NCBI GenBank assembly: GCA_036365455.1
Contig: JAWQUS010000007.1
Location: forward strand, 17,748,001-17,812,000
Reading direction: 5' to 3'
Source: Macrosoma leucophasiata
Lineage: Eukaryota; Arthropoda; Insecta; Lepidoptera; Hedylidae
Length of the DNA stretch: 64,000 bases
In this document: in pieces, positions 45,060-56,858 of the stretch
Layout: each line of letters opens with the position of its first letter
Numbering within the stretch: the first letter of the stretch is position 1
The notes under the pieces: model-generated
Told to the model about the DNA's origin: nothing
Database searches by the model: none
What the model saw: only the letters and a program-made list of their open reading frames with translations
Program-made: the position numbers and the translations under genes

Positions 45060-45830
45060 GCCAAAGAGCTTGTCACTATGTCAGTTCGTCTTCAGGATCT
45101 GAACTTGAAACCTATCTAACTGCAGCAATTTGTGAGACAGGGAGATTTTATATATCTGCGAAACTGTTCAACGATGCATTTGAAGATGTCTTCAAGTTTC
45201 TGGACAGGAACGGACTCGACGTCAACATTAACGGCGAGTACACCACCCACCGATTTGATATCGAAGACATTTCTTCTCATGCCCTGGAAGACCTTGCCAC
45301 AATGCTCAATAACCTCAGTAGGGCTTCCCAACGAGTGCCCCTTAAAATGAACATGGACAAGACGAAGATCATGTAAAATATCCTTGTTACACCCACTCCT
45401 GTTATTACCGAGGGAACTATGCTGTATTATTAACCTCAGAATTGTTGACAATTATGTATACCTGGGACAAACGGTCCCGTTAGGTCGATCTTACTTCGAA
45501 AAAGAGGTCGATCAGCAAACCCAACTCGGTTGAGCAGCGTTTGGAAAGCTACGATTGTATCGTACAAATTATCGTAGCTTTCCGAACGCTGCCCTGCTTC
45601 TCATCCAATTAAGAATGTGTCCCAAGAAGAAGGTCTTTGACCAATATGTGTTGCCAGTGATGACGCACAGAACTGAAACGTGGTCGCTCACTATGGGCCT
45701 CATAATCTTCTTATGAGGCCCATAGTGGCCTTAAGGTCACGCAGAGAACAATGGAGAGACCTACGCTAGTTTTCTTGCGAGATCGAATCGGCAATCTTTT
45801 GTCCAGCAGTATGTGTCTTTCGGCTGAAAT
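45060..45830 (+). pseudogene. RTE-like reverse transcriptase relic
   Basis: Fragments of a second type of LINE reverse transcriptase: RQGD in one frame near 45132; then, in another frame, AKLFNDAFEDVFKFLDRNG, LEDLATMLNNLSRASQRV and LKMNMDKTKIM up to the stop at 45374-45376; later VYLGQTV and KKKVFDQYVLPVMTHRTETW. The region of the FADD motif (about 45251-45285) is scrambled by frameshifts. Two snap-back inverted duplications (45534-45592 and 45689-45727) replace expected coding sequence. The part from 45589 on is repeated at 48348. Confidence 0.7.
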
Positions 45831-46611
45831 TAAAATTTGAATGAACTCGAAACTCAGAAGATTGTATTCTGTAAATCATTCCAACGGGACCACGGGTAAA
45901 CGCTGCAATGACTAAAAAAATCTCTTTTCATCAAACCGTTAAGACATATTTTTTTGATTTATCAAAAACATTTTCTTTTCTGCAACTCAATATCTACGTT
46001 TCGGCACGGAACTATAAAAACACATCAAAATTTATGATCCTTAAAATAAGACCTTGTATTTGATATATCACATAAATAATAACCTTTGCAAAACTAATTT
46101 ATGGCCCAATAGTGTCCCCGTGTCATATTTGAATTCATTTATCTATGTTACACGTAGGGCATAGGTAGGTGCATGTTTGGGATATTGTTTTACACTTGTG
46201 TACCAAATTTCAATTCAATCGGCACAAAACGTTGAGATTATACAAATATCTACCCAAGTAGAAAATATATAATATATTCTTTATGATTATTTTGGGGTTT
46301 TTTATGTTATCAATTGGACAGGTCAATGCTATCAATGTACTTATTAAGTATAATTTCTGAGAATATATTAAGTTAAGATTAGCCGTCTGTCTCATTAAAA
46401 AAAATACTTACCGTAATAACACTAATATTGACTTGATATTTGATATTTTCTTATATCATTAATGTTGAGAACGGGTATGCGGTCCACATTGATGGAAAAT
46501 AAATATTGTACACCATAAAACAGAGCTTTAAATGATGCGTTGCTCTTGAGATGTCAGTTTTTGCTATGTAAGTACCTGCGTTGTGGGAAAACCGCCAATA
46601 TTATTATTTTT
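45831..46611. other. no gene recognised (in unit 1)
   Basis: AT-rich. Some helitron-like text ('accaaatttcaattcaatcg') near 46202. Repeated at 48590-49370. Confidence 0.4.
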
Positions 46612-46868
46612 TTATGTTACAAAGATGGCAAATAAGCATGCAGTTCACATTGATATTAAGTGATGACTGCAGTCTATAGACATCTACACAAAAACTAGAG
46701 GTCAAAATGCAGATGCGTCTCTGTGATAGTTATTACGGGGCTACACATTACCATCTAACCGGAGTACTATAGTGCTGAACACTACCATTTAGCGGCAGAT
46801 AAATTAGGTCATGCGGGGGGGGGGCGCCTACGTCCACGTGCTCCTACACTGGAACTCTACCACCAGTA
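46612..46868 (-). mobile_element. SINE-like repeat (unit 1)
   Basis: Reverse copy: 'catgcagttcacattgatat' to 'tggaactctaccaccagta', with a G10 run at about 46815. Twin at 49371-49627. Confidence 0.7.
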
Positions 46869-46988
46869 TAAAATAGGTAGTATTTTTATAATAAAGGAAT
46901 CATGTTTTCATATTTTATGAATAATTTATTTTTCAATAGTCATTCGATACAAAACAAAATTGTAAAATATTTTTAAAAAAATAAATAC

Positions 46989-47177
46989 AGGCTTGGAAAC
47001 CAAATAATCGCATCACTAAAAAGTGAAAATTAATCAGAACCTAGAAGTCGGGCCGAAAATTACGCTAACGAAAGATAAGGGCCCAACTTCTTCTGCTTAC
47101 TGCTCTTTGGGACTTTAATCTGTAATCTGTTATTTTTCACTTTTTAGTGATGTGATTATCTGGTTTTGAAGCCGGTT
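46989..47177. mobile_element. fold-back MITE (unit 1)
   Basis: About 40-bp inverted termini containing 'catcactaaaaagtgaaaa' (left) and 'ttttcactttttagtgatg' (right). An inner palindromic core is 'agaagtcgggcc' / 'gggcccaacttct'. About 190 bp, no ORF. Twin at 49748-49936. Confidence 0.7.
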
Positions 47178-47403
47178 ATACTTTTAAATACTATTTTTTC
47201 TAATTCTATTACTAAAAATCGAAAGTAACTTACACGAACATCCAAAAACTGTTGAGTATTTGTCGACATCCCTGACGATCATCTGACTCCTTACGGTTGA
47301 GGAGTGCTGTGTCTTTTAACGTGAGCTCAGTAGCACGAAATACGTACAAAATATACGTACAAAACCATACGTACAAAATTTAAGAAAACACATCTAAAAT
47401 CAT

Positions 47404-48346
47404 GTAAGTTCTTATAATCTTATCGCTGTTATCGGATGAAAGCACATATAAAAAGGTAAACAAAGACCCCACCTCTAGTATATTGAAAAAGACTACCGAT
47501 TTACTGCATAAATATTCATATTCATTGGATCTTGACGTACCAAAACTTTTACCTGCTTGTCCAAAGCCACCCAAACTGTATGGGCTCCTTAAAATACATA
47601 AGACTGGCGCTCCCCTTCGTCCCATAGTTAGTCAAATTGACACTCCAACTTACAAATTGGCAAAACATGTGGCACCGATACTTTCATCACTGCGGGGACA
47701 CACTAGAGCGTATGTCAAAGACTCGTACAGTTTCATTGCTGAAGTCAAACATCTACAACTATCAGCAAATGAAACAATGGTCAGCTTCGATGTTGAATCC
47801 TTATTTACATGTTTATCGGTTAAGGATTGTGTCGAGATTGTTAAAAGAAAGCTAATTGCTCATAATATGCGCTGTCAATATGCAGAACTACTTGAATGGT
47901 GCCTGACATCTGGCTATCTAATGTGGAATGGGGAATTCTACCTACAAATAGACGGAGTTGCCATGGGCTCCCCAGTTTCTCCCATAGTCGATATATCGAC
48001 GACTATGGGAGAAACTGGGGATATGGATATGGGGATATTCATGGAGGACTTTGAGGAGAGAGCCCTGAGCACTACAACCATAACACCTCGCATTTATAAA
48101 CGATATGTAGATGACACATTCACCATATTGGATAGCAATAATGTTTCTGTTTTTCTTTCACATCTCAATTCCATACACCATAAAATCAAATTCACTATGG
48201 AATTGGAACAGGACAATAAATTAGCCTTCTTAGATACTTTATTAATTAGAAACAACAATAACACACTCAGTCACACTGTGTTTAGGAAGTCTACCCATAC
48301 TGATAGGTACCTTAATGGTGAATCCCACCATCACCCGGCACATGTG
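47404..48346 (+). pseudogene. Penelope-like RT, copy 1, cut at the duplication junction
   Basis: Same sequence as copy 2 (below) up to the junction at about 48347, where the frame runs into RTE-like sequence and ends at 48475. It keeps RT motifs A (FDVESLF), B (GVAMGSPVSP) and C (YVDD) but lacks the GIY-YIG endonuclease, so it is a structural by-product of the duplication. Confidence 0.85.
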
Positions 48347-49370
48347 CCTGCCCTGCTTCTCATCCAATTAAGAATGTGTCCCAAGAAGAAGGTCTTTGAC
48401 CAATATGTGTTGCCAGTGATGACGCACAGAACTGAAACGTGGTCGCTCACTATGGGCCTCATAATCTTCTTATGAGGCCCATAGTGGCCTTAAGGTCACG
48501 CAGAGAACAATGGAGAGACCTACGCTAGTTTTCTTGCGAGATCGAATCGGCAATCTTTTGTCCAGCAGTATGTGTCTTTCGGCTGAAATTAAAATTTGAA
48601 TGAACTCGAAACTCAGAAGATTGTATTCTGTAAATCATTCCAACGGGACCACGGGTAAACGCTGCAATGACTAAAAAAATCTCTTTTCATCAAACCGTTA
48701 AGACATATTTTTTTGATTTATCAAAAACATTTTCTTTTCTGCAACTCAATATCTACGTTTCGGCACGGAACTATAAAAACACATCAAAATTTATGATCCT
48801 TAAAATAAGACCTTGTATTTGATATATCACATAAATAATAACCTTTGCAAAACTAATTTATGGCCCAATAGTGTCCCCGTGTCATATTTGAATTCATTTA
48901 TCTATGTTACACGTAGGGCATAGGTAGGTGCATGTTTGGGATATTGTTTTACACTTGTGTACCAAATTTCAATTCAATCGGCACAAAACGTTGAGATTAT
49001 ACAAATATCTACCCAAGTAGAAAATATATAATATATTCTTTATGATTATTTTGGGGTTTTTTATGTTATCAATTGGACAGGTCAATGCTATCAATGTACT
49101 TATTAAGTATAATTTCTGAGAATATATTAAGTTAAGATTAGCCGTCTGTCTCATTAAAAAAAATACTTACCGTAATAACACTAATATTGACTTGATATTT
49201 GATATTTTCTTATATCATTAATGTTGAGAACGGGTATGCGGTCCACATTGATGGAAAATAAATATTGTACACCATAAAACAGAGCTTTAAATGATGCGTT
49301 GCTCTTGAGATGTCAGTTTTTGCTATGTAAGTACCTGCGTTGTGGGAAAACCGCCAATATTATTATTTTT

Positions 49371-49627
49371 TTATGTTACAAAGATGGCAAATAAGCATGC
49401 AGTTCACATTGATATTAAGTGATGACTGCAGTCTATAGACATCTACACAAAAACTAGAGGTCAAAATGCAGATGCGTCTCTGTGATAGTTATTACGGGGC
49501 TACACATTACCATCTAACCGGAGTACTATAGTGCTGAACACTACCATTTAGCGGCAGATAAATTAGGTCATGCGGGGGGGGGGCGCCTACGTCCACGTGC
49601 TCCTACACTGGAACTCTACCACCAGTA
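49371..49627 (-). mobile_element. SINE-like repeat (unit 2)
   Basis: Duplicate of 46612-46868. Confidence 0.7.
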
Positions 49628-49747
49628 TAAAATAGGTAGTATTTTTATAATAAAGGAATCATGTTTTCATATTTTATGAATAATTTATTTTTCAATAGTC
49701 ATTCGATACAAAACAAAATTGTAAAATATTTTAAAAAAAATAAATAC

Positions 49748-49936
49748 AGGCTTGGAAACCAAATAATCGCATCACTAAAAAGTGAAAATTAATCAGAACC
49801 TAGAAGTCGGGCCGAAAATTACGCTAACGAAAGATAAGGGCCCAACTTCTTCTGCTTACTGCTCTTTGGGACTTTAATCTGTAATCTGTTATTTTTCACT
49901 TTTTAGTGATGTGATTATCTGGTTTTGAAGCCGGTT
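49748..49936. mobile_element. fold-back MITE (unit 2)
   Basis: Duplicate of 46989-47177. Confidence 0.7.
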
Positions 49937-50162
49937 ATACTTTTAAATACTATTTTTTCTAATTCTATTACTAAAAATCGAAAGTAACTTACACGAACAT
50001 CCAAAAACTGTTGAGTATTTGTCGACATCCCTGACGATCATCTGACTCCTTACGGTTGAGGAGTGCTGTGTCTTTTAACGTGAGCTCAGTAGCACGAAAT
50101 ACGTACAAAATATACGTACAAAACCATACGTACAAAATTTAAGAAAACACATCTAAAATCAT

Positions 50163-51825
50163 GTAAGTTCTTATAATCTTATCGCTGTTATCGGATGAAA
50201 GCACATATAAAAAGGTAAACAAAGACCCCACCTCTAGTATATTGAAAAAGACTACCGATTTACTGCATAAATATTCATATTCATTGGATCTTGACGTACC
50301 AAAACTTTTACCTGCTTGTCCAAAGCCACCCAAACTGTATGGGCTCCTTAAAATACATAAGACTGGCGCTCCCCTTCGTCCCATAGTTAGTCAAATTGAC
50401 ACTCCAACTTACAAATTGGCAAAACATGTGGCACCGATACTTTCATCACTGCGGGGACACACTAGAGCGTATGTCAAAGACTCGTACAGTTTCATTGCTG
50501 AAGTCAAACATCTACAACTATCAGCAAATGAAACAATGGTCAGCTTCGATGTTGAATCCTTATTTACATGTTTATCGGTTAAGGATTGTGTCGAGATTGT
50601 TAAAAGAAAGCTAATTGCTCATAATATGCGCTGTCAATATGCAGAACTACTTGAATGGTGCCTGACATCTGGCTATCTAATGTGGAATGGGGAATTCTAC
50701 CTACAAATAGACGGAGTTGCCATGGGCTCCCCAGTTTCTCCCATAGTCGATATATCGACGACTATGGGAGAAACTGGGGATATGGATATGGGGATATTCA
50801 TGGAGGACTTTGAGGAGAGAGCCCTGAGCACTACAACCATAACACCTCGCATTTATAAACGATATGTAGATGACACATTCACCATATTGGATAGCAATAA
50901 TGTTTCTGTTTTTCTTTCACATCTCAATTCCATACACCATAAAATCAAATTCACTATGGAATTGGAACAGGACAATAAATTAGCCTTCTTAGATACTTTA
51001 TTAATTAGAAACAACAATAACACACTCAGTCACACTGTGTTTAGGAAGTCTACCCATACTGATAGGTACCTTAATGGTGAATCCCACCATCACCCGGCAC
51101 ATGTATCTGCCGTTGGCTCATCTCTATTTCAGAGAGCACGAGGCATCTGTGACGACCACCATCTTCAGGGGTAGCTGAAGCACCTACGCCAGGTGCTACA
51201 TAACAACAAGCTCCATGTACCACCCGTCCGTCACAGAGGCCGCGTGAAACCACCTACAGTAGAACGACAACCAGCTATACTACCTTACGTTAAGGGTGTC
51301 ACAGATAAAATCAGCAACATTTTAAAAAAGAATTCCATTAAAACAGTCTGTGAACATGGTTTTTGACATCAGTATTTAAGACCCATTAAAAGTAATATTC
51401 CATTACAAAATTCTGGCATTTAATTAGATTGTGATTGTGGACTCTCATATATTGGTCAAACGAAGAGAGCTGTATCCACCCGCGTTAAAGAGCACATTGC
51501 TGATGTCAAAAACCGAAGAACAGGGAGGTCTGCAGTCTGTGAACACTTAGCGGATAAGCCGAACCATTACATTCGGTTTGATAAAATTCAAATACTCGCT
51601 AGAGAACACAAACCCATTCCACGAATGGTACGCGAGGCTATTGAAATTAAAAAACACCCAAATTTCAATAGAGAAGATGGATGGCGATTATCAACATCAT
51701 GGGATCCCATACTTAGCAAGATTAAATCCCAACCGCAGCAGTCTGCAAGACCTCAAGATACCATAAGTAATTATTGTGTTAATCCTGAACGCTACGCAAG
51801 ACGTTTACGAAATCGATGGAGGTAG
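50163..51825 (+). pseudogene. Penelope-like element: RT plus GIY-YIG endonuclease
   Basis: Penelope-like elements carry a telomerase-related reverse transcriptase and usually a GIY-YIG nuclease. One frame runs from about 50163 (LLSDESTYKKVNKDPTSS) to the stop at 51823-51825. RT: KPPKLYGLLKIHKTG, motif A SFDVESLFT, motif B GVAMGSPVSP, motif C RYVDDTFTIL, then KLAFLDTLLIR. Endonuclease: DCGLSYIGQTKRAVSTRVKEH from about 51427 to a C-terminal tail ending RRLRNRWR. Stops at 51172 (TAG), about 51364 (TGA) and about 51421 (TAA) break the linker. A 22-bp fold-back (50728-50780) adds about a dozen residues after motif B. N-terminal part missing. The stop-free blocks suggest fairly recent decay. Confidence 0.9.
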
Positions 51826-52606
51826 CTACATATAAGTTTTTCAAACTTCTGTTAGACAAATGTCACCTCAGTCTGCCCGGGACCACGGAAGCTGAAAAGC
51901 GACCGAAACGTCGGGTTGATTTTAAAAATCATTTTAGTTTAATATACGCGAGATAAATACGTAAAAATAGTTTTATTTCAATAAGTTCATATAAGTTTAG
52001 AGGGTTTCTGTTCCACAATGACTGATGATTGACTGGTGCCAATGGTACCCAATTGGAAGTGTACTATTAAACGATACAATTAATTTTAAAATCCGTCTAC
52101 TGTTGACAGAGTGGTCGGAGAATATACATAAAAAGATCCCTACGAATTGAGAACTTTCTTCTTTATAAGGAAAAAGAATATAAAAGTGTACACACAAACA
52201 TTGATGCGATGCGATGAAATTGATTGCGAGTCTTCAAAGAGAGAATCTTATAAAATAAGTTTGTATGTACCTTGTTGTAGGAAAATATGGCTTGAAGATA
52301 TATATAGGTAGGTACCTATTAGAAATGTCACAATCTATTGAAAGCACATTTTTGAAGATAACAATTAATTTTGAGCATTTATCACTACTATTAAAAAACT
52401 TAACAATTATGACTACGATAAAATACTCAGGGGGTAATAAATAGTGTGGTAATAAATGAGTTAGTGGTTTGAATAACCTTTTTTCCTCCAATTTAAGTGA
52501 AGGAATTGATTAGAATATAGTAGATAAGAATGGAAAGTCACTTTTAACAATGAATCCTTTGTAAAATTTACATTATATGAAAAAATAGATAAACAGAGAA
52601 ACACTA
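51826..52606 (+). other. Penelope-like 3' end, then unique DNA
   Basis: At 51892-51915 'ctgaaaagcgaccgaaacg' followed by tcggg resembles the degenerate core (CUGA...GAAAC) of the hammerhead ribozyme known from Penelope-like termini. Two core bases differ from consensus and stem II is minimal, so it is at best a remnant. From about 51980 on nothing is recognised. Confidence 0.4.
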
Positions 52607-52644
52607 AAAAAACTCAAACAGGACTGATCCTGTTTGAGTTTTTT
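52607..52644. repeat. perfect 17-bp hairpin with 4-base loop
   Basis: Arms 52607-52623 and 52628-52644 ('aaaaaactcaaacagga' and complement) around CTGA. A direct partial repeat 'atcctgtttgaggtt' follows at 52646. Confidence 0.8.
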
Positions 52645-54271
52645 AATCCTGTTTGAGGTTAGATCAGGCAGATAATTAGTATAAGCAACACATGGGGTTT
52701 TAGGTGTTAAATAGTTTGCACATAGGTACCTACTTTCGTTTCCCATTCATTGGCGATAAGTGATAAATAAATTCTCTCCAGTGACTATTTACGACTAGCA
52801 ACAACTAACAACAGGCATTGTGTTGCGTAGTACCCACCTAGTTGTTCAACAGAAATGTGGCTGCACCTATTCTTTGCGCTTTATCATAGCATCGTCAGTA
52901 ACAAAGAAAAGTACTTAAGGCCTCGCTTTCTCATAGATAACTGACGATGTTACTGGCGTAGGAAGCAACAACGGAATCTGGGCGAAACCTAATACCGTGC
53001 TTAACATTGGTTTACCATTATTATGAGGCCGAAGTCAAAGCACGACTGTTAGATTTGTTTATTGAGTTGATCGCAAGCGGTCTGTCTTGGTTAGCTAAAC
53101 GTTGAATAATTGATCACATTTATTTTATGGTGCCTACTGTTGGTCCCTCTATTAATTTTAGATTATCATACTTAGAAAAATATTAGTAAGTAATCATTAA
53201 AGGAAATCACTAAGTTCATTCTGCTAGCTTTTGACAGGTCTTATTCCAGTGAGAACTTACGAAGCTGTTTCCAGTGAAGAACCATCGGACAAAGGACCTG
53301 CCAATTTTTTTAAAGGCGAAATGCAAACTTCTTTGTAACCCATTACAATTTTTTTTGTTACAACCCAGTTAGGTATACTAGTTATACTAAACTTATAAAT
53401 TTAGAGTAATATAGGGATTAATCCTATTTAAGCAATTTGGCTTCATGCACGAACATCTCACTTAATATAACTGTTATTTTTTAATCTACATATTATTATA
53501 CCTAGATACATGTGAAATATTATACGAATAATTTCTATCTCAAACAATTCAGCTTTCAATGAAGGAACGTGTACCTTCTACTTTTTCGTCCGAAATGATA
53601 ATTACTGACACTACCGTATTGCAATAAGACAGTAATTACAAACACAAAGGAACGCAAATACTTTGAGTATAAAATTCTTACCAGGTGTAATACTTTTTGT
53701 TACCAATTATTAAATTATTTCTTAACTGACAAAATTCCCAATATTTATTCACATTAATCGTAGAGATCGTATTTCCTCTAATAAATCACGTTGACCTCGG
53801 GGTCAAAATGATTCAAACCTTCTCTTTGAATTCTGTTGTCAACGGGAATGCATTCTCCACAATTTCTTTACAACGGCTTCCTTCATACTTCGATGATTAA
53901 TTGCAATATTATTTTACTTTCCAGCGATTGGACAGCGAGATTATAATCGAATATAGATAGAAATTCGTTGGGCTATTTTATTTAAGTTGTGTAGTGTAGC
54001 GTCACAAGTTATTTTTATATATTATCCACTTAAGCGAGTACCTACTAAGCTTCCCAAACATCTATCTAGTTAAGCCTCTGTGGGACGCCCTCTTTCTCTC
54101 ATTGCGCTCTCACAGCCTTGTTGTTCTTCTTGTGCTACTGAGAAATCTTCCTACCGAACATGTACTTCATCTATAGATAATCATCACTGTCACACGCCCG
54201 CCCATTTCGAAGAGTCTTAACCCCACGTTTGGGACAAAGCAAAACATACTATTTAAAGAGATAAGCTATTG
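52645..54271. other. no gene recognised
   Basis: AT-rich DNA with no ORF, repeat end or RNA gene that could be supported. Confidence 0.4.
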
Positions 54272-54502
54272 GTTAATTTTGGATCATATACACTTTTGGG
54301 TAGCTAAAAAAAACTATTTTCCAGTAATGCTTTTCTGTACACGATATTAGACGTATGGCCATCGGGAATAAAAGCACACAGGCTTCTAAGACTGCGAAAA
54401 AATGCTAATTATGTGTTTAAATGCGCATCCATCTTATGCTGAACCGTATTTTCGAAAAGGACATTATAAACTTCTATGCATAATAAATATTTTTATAGAA
54501 CA

Positions 54503-54687
54503 CTAGCGGCCCGCCCCGGCTTCGCCCGCGCTGCTCTGCTCCTATTAGTCATAGCGTGATGTAAGCTATCCTATCTCTCAAGTTGGATCGAACTGCACGT
54601 GGTGTGCGAATTTTATTATAATCGGTTAAGTGGTTTAGGAGTCCATTGAGGACAAACATTGTGACACGAGATTTATATATATTAAGA
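54503..54687 (-). mobile_element. intact short Helitron nested in a Helitron
   Basis: 5' TCTTAATATATATAAATC at 54687, 3' GC-rich end 'gcgggcgaagccggggcgg' and CTAG (54506-54503) before T. Inserted exactly between A and T. Host homology continues on both sides. Confidence 0.8.
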
Positions 54688-54756
54688 TTATCATAAACTT
54701 TGATTGAGCCGGCAGAAGAGACAAATTGAATATTAATGTTGTGAATTTTTACCCAT

Positions 54757-55215
54757 TAATGCCACCAGCACCACCACCACCATCATCATCACTACCACCA
54801 CCATCATCATCACCACCACCACCACTGTCATCACTACCACCTCCACCACCGCCACCACTACAATCGACGCCAACGCCATCAACGCCATCACCATCACCAA
54901 ACAATTACGCTACCAATGCCACCACTGATACAAACACCGCCAAAACCACCACCACCACCACAACCAATGCCACCAACGCCTTCAAACTACCAACAACACC
55001 ACCAACATCACCAACACCACCAATGCCTCCATCGCCCGTAAAACCACCGCCAGCACCACTAACGCCACCAACACCTCCACCAGAGTCACTAACAACACTT
55101 ATGCCACTAATGACACCAACGCCACCACCACCACCACCACCACCACTACTACCGACACCACCAATGCCACTAACACCACTAACGTCACCACCACCACAAC
55201 CATCACCATCCATCC
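54757..55215. repeat. degenerate (ACC)n array, about 450 bp
   Basis: Largest ACC-sense array in the window. The plus-strand frame 54726-55325 (Pro-rich) and minus-strand Gly/Val-rich frames are low-complexity artefacts. Confidence 0.75.
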
Positions 55216-56173
55216 GAATGACGTCTCCGCTGGACAAAGCCTTTCCCGAAGATGCTCCTAAAAGTGTTGTGCGTCATAAGGAAAGAATACGCCATAACTG
55301 CCACGCTTGGCATGCTGAATGGTGATCATAACGGCGATTGTTTTAGGCCGGGACGCTGCTATGCGGTATGCTTAATGTTACTAACAGAGAAAAAACCGGC
55401 CAAGTGCGAGTCGAACTCGTGCACGAAGGGTTCCGTACAAAAAATGGCATAAAATTTCGTTTGTTGGCAGGTAATATACAACATAACACTTAAAAATTCT
55501 GTGAAAATTATAAGCTATATCATTATAATACTTGCTATCCTTATTGATATCGAGCAAAAATATACGAAAAAAAAAACACGTTTAATGTATGCTCCCTTGG
55601 ACCCCTTAATATTTTCATTTTCTTATTTTTAGTATTATAGCGGTAACAGAAATACATAATTTGTGAAATTTCAGCTATCTCTAGCTATCACTGTTTATGA
55701 GATACAGCCTGGTGACAGACAGACGGATAGATGGACAGACAGGCAGACAGCAGAGGATGAGTAATAGGGTCCGCTTTTACCTTTTAGATACGAAACCCTA
55801 ATAAAGATAGAAGATAGATTCAGAATAGTTTAAGAATATTCGATATGATTCTTTAAATTGACGTAACATTTTTATTTCTCAAACCGATTCACATGAAACA
55901 AACACTAAATATTAAGTGAAACTTACCACAATATATTAGTGGAAACTGCAAATCGGATGAGCAGTTTCTGAACTTAGTGTGCACAAACACACAGACAAAC
56001 AGACATTTTTCCAGGATAAAAAGTACCCAGTGTTGTGTGCCAAAGGTTAAAGTATAATTATATCAAGTTTCATTGTAATCGGACCGGTAGATTTTGTGTG
56101 ATGCTTGAACAAACAGACAGACAATTTTTTTTAAAATCACATTTGGGTTGGGTATCGATCTAGTAACATCCCC

Positions 56174-56858
56174 TTTTTTTTTTTTTTTGACGCGGTGTAA
56201 CCCTCATGCGCACCCGCCGTCTAAGGGGAACAGACGACGGGTAGTGTGAAACTCGTACTCACTAAAACCCCGTGGTGTTCCGACTCGTCTGCCATTAGTG
56301 GCGGGGTCACGGGAACGCTTACGCACACATCCGCGACCCCGCCGGCGGCAGCTCGTCTCCGAGCCCTCCGCAGGTTGAGCTCTTTGGCTCCAACCAACAT
56401 TAGTGGCGTGCGGAACACTTGCACGCCACCCAGCTTGGGACCTATTTCCATTTGGGCGACGGACATCCCCTAGTCCGACACCCAAAGGTCCCTGCCCCGA
56501 CCACTCACAACGCCAGGCGTCCCAAGACTCCCGGGTGGAGGAGTCCAGGAGCACACAGTCCGGCCCCGGGGGAGCGGGAGTGACAGGGATGAACTGACCT
56601 TCAACCGCCCCCAGCCGCTTTCCCACCACGTCCCCATCTGACAGCGGGACCACCGTTAGGCGGCTGGGGATAGGGTGCAGGGCCAACGAAATACCCGTAC
56701 GCCTCCTCCCCAGCCGTCTCCTCTCCACGGCAGCGAGTGGCGGGCTGAGCCACGCCAAACGCCGCCTCCTCTCTGGGTTTCTCTTGGCTTCGCCGATGTG
56801 GGGACAACCACCGGGTACTGAGCCCCCCCGCCACGACAAGGCGGAAACCCTCGGGGTG
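56174..56858 (-). mobile_element. GC-rich 5'-truncated retroelement with poly(A) and 17-bp TSD
   Basis: The perfect repeat 'gatctagtaacatcccc' (56157-56173, 56859-56875) flanks 685 bp. On the minus strand the insert ends in a run of about 15 A. The insert is far richer in G+C than its host Helitron. A minus-strand frame of 211 codons and others run through it, but high GC favours chance ORFs and no RT motif is visible; it probably is a LINE 3' region. Clade not assigned. Confidence 0.75.

Larger units (their letters stand above)
45589..48347 (+). repeat. tandem duplication unit 1 (2759 bp)
   Basis: Every landmark recurs exactly 2759 bases later. The two units differ, as read, by a single T/A change (about 46974 versus 49730 region); even a run of ten G is the same length. 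The unit starts inside the RTE-like relic and ends inside the Penelope-like RT. It contains a SINE, a MITE and spacer. Confidence 0.9.
48348..51106 (+). repeat. tandem duplication unit 2 (2759 bp)
   Basis: Second unit. Its right edge continues into the natural rest of the Penelope-like element. The junction shows 'ctgcc' shared by both source sequences, a short microhomology. Confidence 0.9.

Noticed and set aside
54726..55325. 199-codon proline-rich frame and minus-strand glycine/valine-rich frames
   Set aside because: They are translations of the degenerate ACC triplet array in a Helitron; no conserved domain, start context or codon pattern.
56204..56839. 211-codon minus-strand frame in GC-rich DNA
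   Set aside because: GC-rich sequence makes long frames likely by chance; several frames are open at once and no domain is visible.
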